DNA of 64,000 bases from NCBI GenBank assembly GCA_977006965.1, contig OZ345366.1:2666001-2730000 (forward strand), read 5' to 3'. Shown piece after piece: positions 57,280 to 64,000 of this stretch. Made by a program: the position numbers and the translations under genes. Source of the stretch: Phymatolithon calcareum. Taxonomy: Eukaryota > Rhodophyta > Florideophyceae > Hapalidiales. The notes under the pieces are model-generated. The model was not told the origin of the DNA, made no database searches, and saw only the letters and a list, made by a program, of their open reading frames with translations. How positions within the stretch are numbered: position 1 is the stretch's first letter; each line of letters opens with the position of its first letter.

Positions 57280-60200
57280 CGCTCGAGTGTTGGTAGTGGA
57301 GAAGATGCGGGCGGGCGGGGCGGGCAGGCTCCTTCAGGAACCAGAACACAGCGCAGGGAATAAAGGCAATGTGGGAGTGGATTTGATTGGATGAGTTCCA
57401 TAGATTGATATTATTATTTTCGGTAAAAATTTCGCCACTGATCGAGGGTTGACCCTGGATCAAAATTTGATCTTTATTCACTCATGCATGCATGTAATGA
57501 TGCACCCACGGAGGTTGCGCCAATCCCACTTACTGTACTGTACTGTACGCTCCAGAGATGCGATGCGTGCTGGAAAGAAGAAGTTCTCGATGTGAAATTA
57601 CAGGCAAATGAGAAGGCAGTCTCATCCATCAGGCTGTAAAGAGTGCTGTAGCCTCCATTTCGAATTCAAAACGGAGGCAGTCACTCGATCGATGTGAAAG
57701 GGATTCACTAATGTAACAGTTCACAACGAGTTTTTGAACACTCTAAACAAGGGTCTGTTTCTGAGGCCCCTGCTGAAAGAGCTATGCATCTATTGAGGAG
57801 CTGCGGCAAGATGGATGCTACAGTATCAACAGTTAGTTGTTTGACAGTTCTGTCTCTAGAAGCAAAAATTTTGTGCACTGCTGAAGCCAGATAGATTCCA
57901 CTTGCCGATTCATCTTCACTGGGTTTGGTACACATTAAACTCATGCTACATGGATGCGGCACGATGACGGGGCACTGATCTCCGAGAGCCCTCGGCAAGG
58001 AGTAGGACTGGAAATCTTGTCAACATGTCCTGCAGGTGCTTTACATGTCGCATGAGCTCATATTCTTTGAGCATTCAAGCTTTGGATAAACTACACAATG
58101 CGCAAGCATGCTTAAATTCACTTGACAGAAGAATTGATCCCAATGCGCGGACTTCGCAATAGCAATATGGAATCTCACTCACTCACTCACTCACTCACTC
58201 ACTCACTCCAGGAGAAAGTCCCGCTTTTATCTGACATTGCGGTCGTCTGTACGCAGTGAAGAGACGATTTACGCTTTTGGTGCATTTCCCGCGCTTTGCT
58301 GCACTATATGAAATCGTCGGAAATCACTTGAGGAATCTATACAGTAATTGTAATGGGTTGCGGCCGTGTGAATATGTTTGTGCGCATCATCAGTTCATCA
58401 GTTCGCCTCGATCAGTCTCTTCGTTTGGCATCATGGGACGACGGGGACACGTGTGCAATGAAAGTTAGGTGCCCTATACATGATCACCAACACTGGGGGA
58501 GCACGGCAGCATTTTGGCCCGAAAATTATTTGGTTTATTTGGGCCAAAATGCTGCCGTGCTCCCCCAATGAAGGTGACTCTGTTTTTTTTAAAATCCTTT
58601 TTACAGTACTGTATGAAAATAATTAGAAAGCGTACGATTTCAGCTGCCACGCAAAACAGCCATTTCTGCATATCCGTAGACGAATGAGAACGTCACATGA
58701 CCGGATCCCGAGGTCTAGATTTTGCGTGTGCCAGTCAACAACGCTGAGAATTTATAAATGGAGCACAGCTGTGGCTTCCAGCCCCGTCTTATCGTATAAC
58801 CTATATTATTTTTGCACCGTTTCCTTCGCCTTCGAACCGATGCACCCATCTCTCCAACTACCAACACCGATCGCAGGTGTCGCTTCCCCGCCCTGACCTC
58901 GACATCATGCGCCTTCGTCCGTATCAAGAGCGAATCGCGTCATCAGCTGTGTTGGCAAACACTCTCGTCGTCCTCCCCACTGGCGCCGGGAAAACATTCA
59001 TAGCGGCCACCGCCATCGATCGGATATGCGGCCCGTTTGATCCTTCTGCCCCCGGTGCGACGCCGCGCGCCCTTTTCCTTGTGCCGACGCGACTCCTCGT
59101 CAAGCAGCAAGCTTCAGCGCTTCGTGATGCACTTTCAGGTGCCTTCGTAGCCGAGCTCACCGGCGGTGTCAAGCTACCGGACAGGTTTGACGCTTTGGTG
59201 TCAACACCCAAGGCATTTCAAGTTGCTCAGAAGCGCCAGGAGGCTGAAGGAGGGCCTGGTTGCCGACTAGATTGGGCAGTTTGGAACGTGCTCGTGTTCG
59301 ATGAAGGTTTGTTTGTTTTCGTTTCTTTCTTTCTTTCTTTCTTGTTCATTTCGTCCATCATCAGCATCCTTTTTCGATCTAACTTTTGTGTCGCCCATAT
59401 TTCTCCATACCACGCAGTTCATCACGTCCTGAAAGAACATCCTTATCGACGTCTGGCCCTGTCTCTGCGCGACAGCGGTCTAACAATGGACCAAGGACCG
59501 CGTGTCATCGGTCTGACCGCGTCCTACACATACGCCGTCGGGGAGTCCGCTGTTCGAAAGTCCTTGCAGAACATGTGCGAAGAGCTCCGCATACAAAAAT
59601 TGGAAACCGCCGATCAGTCCGAACTTGAACGGAGTGGCTACCACGCTAAGGCCGCCGCCCCAGAAATTGTTTCCACGGCCCCGCAAGACGGCGAATCACT
59701 CATTCCAGCCGGTGTCATGCCAGAGGCTGAACGCAAGCCACATCTCATGATACCCTACTTCTTCGACCGTGCTGTCAAGAACAAATGCACCCCCTTTACC
59801 ATGCGTGCTCTACGCTGTATCCGGGCTATGGAAGCGGATCTCAAGCGCACCATGCCGTCGTACGAGTCTCCCGTCCGGCGCGGCAATTCGCTCAAGGTTT
59901 GGGGGCCATACCCTTGGAAAATGCGACGCCGCGATGGAAGACTGGAGACCATCGCCATGTGGTACGAGGCATTGCGCCTCCTCGTCGCGTCGTGGGAGGA
60001 GGCTGAGGATGCCGCGGCGGAATTTTTGCGCATGTCTGGATGCGATACCGGATTCGACGGCGAGTGGTCTCACACCGCGAAGAAGACCTTGGAAACGTTC
60101 TGGGCGAAAGTCCCGATCTCTTTCCCTCGTTTTCGGCGTCTGAAGGCGGCGTTGTTGGCCAAACAAACAGCCGTGGAGGATTTTCGTGGAATTTTGTTTG

Positions 60201-63200
60201 TGCAACAGCGTATAATGACGCATATTCTTGAACACATCATTCTTTCCGATGAGGATATGAAGATGCTATTTCGGCCTGCGTGCGTGTATGCAGCGTCGAC
60301 ACCGGCGACTGTGAACTTGTCGGTTTCGAGATCCGAGACGGCTCGTCGTTTGGGAGACTTTGCGACCGGAGAAGTGAATTTGCTCATTGCAACCGTTGTT
60401 GCGGAGGAGGGCATGGATATTCCTGCTGCCAATTGCGTCATTCGTTTTGACTCTATGTTGCATGCCGTGTCGCTGGTGCAAGGAAGGGGACGGGCGCGAC
60501 AGGTGGATAGCAGTCTTGTGGTTCTGTCGGAAAGGTCCGATCGTCCGGTGTCATTGCTGCAGGCAGTGGAGGAGCAACAATTGGACCTCATGCGCACATT
60601 CCAGCCAGATTCTCTGGATGAAGCGGCAGCAGCACGGGCATTGGCGCAGAAGAAAAGTGCGCAAGAGAGTCGTGAAAGAGGTGCTGTGGAGGTGCTGAGG
60701 AAGCCAAAGAGTGCGACGGAGTTGGTGCATTTGTTTGCGAAAAAGACAAAAGTAGATCTGGAGTTTGATATGCGCAAGAATGCGGAGGGGCTTTGGTGCT
60801 GCGTTGCGTCTTATGCGTCCGTGCTTAGAAGGCATACGGGGAAAGGTTCCGCCGTCGGAAAGAAGGCAGCGAAGAAGTTGGCACTGGATGATATGTTGGG
60901 ACAGCTCCGAGCGGCACTTGGTGTGACCGTTCGGTGAACTAATTGTTTTCCACAAACGGCAGTAGTATTCTCCCCGATAAGTAGTGCAACTTTCTTTGCT
61001 CAACACAGTGCAAGCGCCAGTTAAACTCCCACACATAGTCTAATACACAGATAAATGTTCTTCAAACGCTTATGAGGAAGCGGCTTTACGGACGACGGGC
61101 GATATATTTCAAGGGACATATGCGCACCGCATGCTTCATATTGCGCACTGCGTCCACAACTTCTCATCGCTTTGGCTGCTTGCCATTTTCAACCTTTTCG
61201 AGAACAAATCCGCAGCCATGACAATTTGCGGATGCCGGTTTTAATCAGCACTACAAGAGGACGAATTGTAGCCGAAGCCCCCAATTGATTTCTTCTGCGG
61301 AACCGGTCACCGAACCTGCACTTGCATTTTCCAGCAGAACAGCTCCTCTCTCTTCCATAAGTTGGCTATGCCGTTCAGCTTGCGACGCTCAACTTGCTCT
61401 TCGTCAAGTTACCATGTTTTGGATCGCCCTTTCCGGATACAAAACGGAGTGAAGCTTGATGTCCTCACGTGACGTCGTCCAAGAAGACGGGGAAAGTGTC
61501 ATGCACAATCGCGACACTGTCATATTGCCGCATGGCTGTCGGTGCCCTGCTAAAGCTCTGAACAGTGGGCAGAAGCCTTGCAGGCGAAGATCAATGTCAG
61601 AGTTCAATACATTGGATTGAACCAATCAATAACACAAGCAGCAACAGCAAATTGGTCTTTCAAGGAGATTCACATCAGATTGAAAAGTGTTCGATGTTTA
61701 CCCGGCACAAAGCAGGTGAGGTCTAAGACAAGCAAGGCACAAACATGGTCGATCAATTTCCATTGAAGAAGGTGCTCCTTCAAACACTGATTGACATCGA
61801 AGAGGCTTTTCTGGCTGGTTCTGAATGCAGATGACAAGACTTGCGCTGTTTTATCGGAAGCTTCGATCTGGTGGGTCTGTTCCAGGCAAGTCCGAAAACA
61901 TTGATCGCGACTATGCTGGGGGGTACATGCTTAAAATTTTGAGTTTGGGCCATGTTGCCCTCAGCATATGCTCACGAGGCGCGTTCGAATGCCTTGTATT
62001 GTTTAATCGGATTCTTCAAAGTAATGTGCCTGCTTCAGAGTATCTTTGTCAGAGAGTACGGGCCAATGCTGAAGGGAGGATTGGAATATCGCCGCTTTTG
62101 AGGACAAACACTGCGCTGTACCAGCAGGGGTCCTACGCAGTATATTTACACCGACAGCAGGAGCTGCATTGAAGCTATTAACGGACATACTCGGAGGTAC
62201 GGGGAAATGATACAGCAACTTTTGGGTCTTACGGAACAATTGACGTTAAGGGAGATTTTCGTCGAATGCATTTGGATTCCAAGTCACTGCGGAATTCCAC
62301 GAAATGATGCTGCCGACGATTTAGGAAGAAGAGGTATTTCCGAATCAAACCTGTCGGATCATCAGAAGGTTCCTCTCACACTTGAAGCAGCGAGATCAAT
62401 CATCAAAATATCCGCTAAAATCGAGTCTGTCGCCATTCCGACACCGCCTGAAGAGCTACCCATATCCAGGGGTTGCGCCAATTCCATTGCTATCAATTTA
62501 ATTGCAATTTTTCCCAATTCCACCCAAATTGGTTCTTCGAGCTGAATTGCAATTCGAATTGGTCGCACCTAATATTGAGGATCGAAGTAGATGAACATTG
62601 GACCAGGGGAATGTTATGGGGGGGAGTAAAGCAGAATGTTGAGGGAATCAACGTACTCACCTCACGTTCAGTACGTGGTCTTTGTTCTAATAATACCCAG
62701 AGTACGTAGATGATTATTAGACACAGCACATTAATCGGATGCAAGAATCAACGTACTTACCTTATGTCCAGTACGTGGTCTTTGTTCTAGTAATACCCAG
62801 AGTACGTTCTGTATGGCATCAAAACATCTATGAAACTTGGAATCCAAACGGTTTCAACAATGGGCCTATTCATGTGCTATCATCTACTTAGCTGTATCGA
62901 TCAATTTACCAGCCAGATACAGAACAACGGCTTGAATGTCTTTAGCTACGATTAGAGTCCAGCAGTCACGATGGTTCAATCTCAAGTATAAAAGGGATAG
63001 CATTAGATCTCTTGATTTGAAACCTATCAGCCTTCTCCGAAATTCTCTCGCATTCCCCCTTCACAGTCGAGTCCAACCCACCTATCAGACCTCGTTCAAC
63101 GTTCCAGCAAATTCCGCTCGATAACACTACCTTCACCGACACCAAAGCCGAAACAAGTTGTGCAGCTGCTTATGAACCTCATTTGAGAACAAACCCGTGA

Positions 63201-64000
63201 TATACACTCGCGTCAAGTAGGCCTAACTCGACGGAATGTGCCATTTTGCGTCTTTCTATGCTCAAAGGGTGATCAGTGTACCGGAGAAAGTGAGTTTTTC
63301 TTCGAAAAGGGTACTGGGTTCTCCAACCCGTACAATCATCTCAAGCATTGCATTGGAGGTGGAAGCGAAGAACATTTGCTAAAGATATACAGAGCCGTTC
63401 TTGCCGAGAAGTTGAGGTCCGGGTCGTCGTTCACAGTTCAATCGTCAATGGTGATGAAGCTCACAGAACGTGAAAAGGCGATGAACAGCTATATTAGTAT
63501 TGATGTCTATATTGTGGGAAGCCTTCCAATTGCAATGCGAATTGCTGCAAACAAAACTGAGCAATTAAATTGATAAATTTCTCTCGGGACTGCAATCGCA
63601 AACAATGGAATTGGCGCAACCCCTGCCCATATCACACAGACGAGCAGAGGTGATCTTACACCGACCGATTGTGGAGTCCACCCCTTTGGTGGCCGTCTTT
63701 AGGCACGGATGCAACAGGGACACAATTTCGTAAGATCCAGTGTGCAAGGCCTGCAATTCTGGTTGTAAAACTATAGAACACCTGATTTTACGTTGTTGTG
63801 GACGTTCTGTCTCCAGACGTAAGTGTATTGGTCGAGTTGGGACAAAAACCGTAGAGGAGAGCTATGCCGTGAGAGACACCTAGCGATACTAAAATTTCTG
63901 AACTATGAGAAGCCGTTGCAGAACAACTTCTGGCGCTCACCCTCCGTGTGAGCGATCTTTCCGCAATAAAAGAAAGAAAGAAAGTGCAATATTTTGCAAT

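Overview
The window is eukaryotic nuclear DNA. The evidence is spliceosomal introns (two in the 11.9 kb gene, one in the 58.9 kb gene), AATAAA-type polyadenylation signals, a TFIID subunit (TAF7), and LTR, non-LTR, hAT, Harbinger-like and probable piggyBac-like mobile elements. Genes are short, GC-rich and mostly intronless. They sit in small tight clusters between long AT-richer tracts full of repeats. With a plastid-type PBS-lyase HEAT-repeat protein and a bacterial-type RF1, this fits a photosynthetic protist or alga, and I would guess a florideophyte red alga (Chondrus or Gracilaria type). The organism assignment is inference.

Layout. 0-2.9 kb: repeats and a small retroposon. 2.95-11.4 kb: two divergent paralogous genes for a signal-peptide, multi-pass membrane protein of unknown function, separated by about 5.8 kb rich in perfect inverted repeats. 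11.9-14.0 kb: a three-exon copper type II monooxygenase of the DBH/MOXD1 type. 14.5-20.8 kb: a retroposed gene copy and two decayed copies of a piggyBac-like transposon. 21.0-22.1 kb: a LINE reverse transcriptase relic. 22.3-27.3 kb: nothing recognisable. 27.3-34.5 kb: broken plus-strand coding sequence that begins with a striking match to the histone H3 N-terminal tail and includes a gypsy integrase tail. 36.2-41.3 kb: a Ty3/gypsy element with intact gag and broken pol. 42.7-43.6 kb: a UbiA prenyltransferase. 44.3-49.5 kb: Harbinger-like, hAT and MITE insertions. 50.0-60.9 kb: the main gene island (ZIP transporter, RF1, HEAT protein, TTC1-like TPR protein, TAF7, and a Dicer/RIG-I-type helicase with a dsRBD-like C terminus). 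61.5-64 kb: a LINE RNase H region split by a second hAT copy.

How the parts fit together. The cellular genes are housekeeping or metabolic and are not an operon. Close spacing (49 bp between the TTC1-like and TAF7 stops; about 323 bp between the divergent HEAT and TTC1-like starts) suggests shared regulatory space. The mobile DNA is informative because several insertions keep their target-site duplications. Two 1159-bp hAT copies have perfect 8-bp duplications. Several retroposed insertions have 11-14 bp duplications, one with a poly(A) tail. The LINE relics are plausible relatives of the machinery that made them. A dsRNA-type helicase in the same window as many perfect hairpins is suggestive of RNA silencing of repeats, but that link is only a hypothesis.
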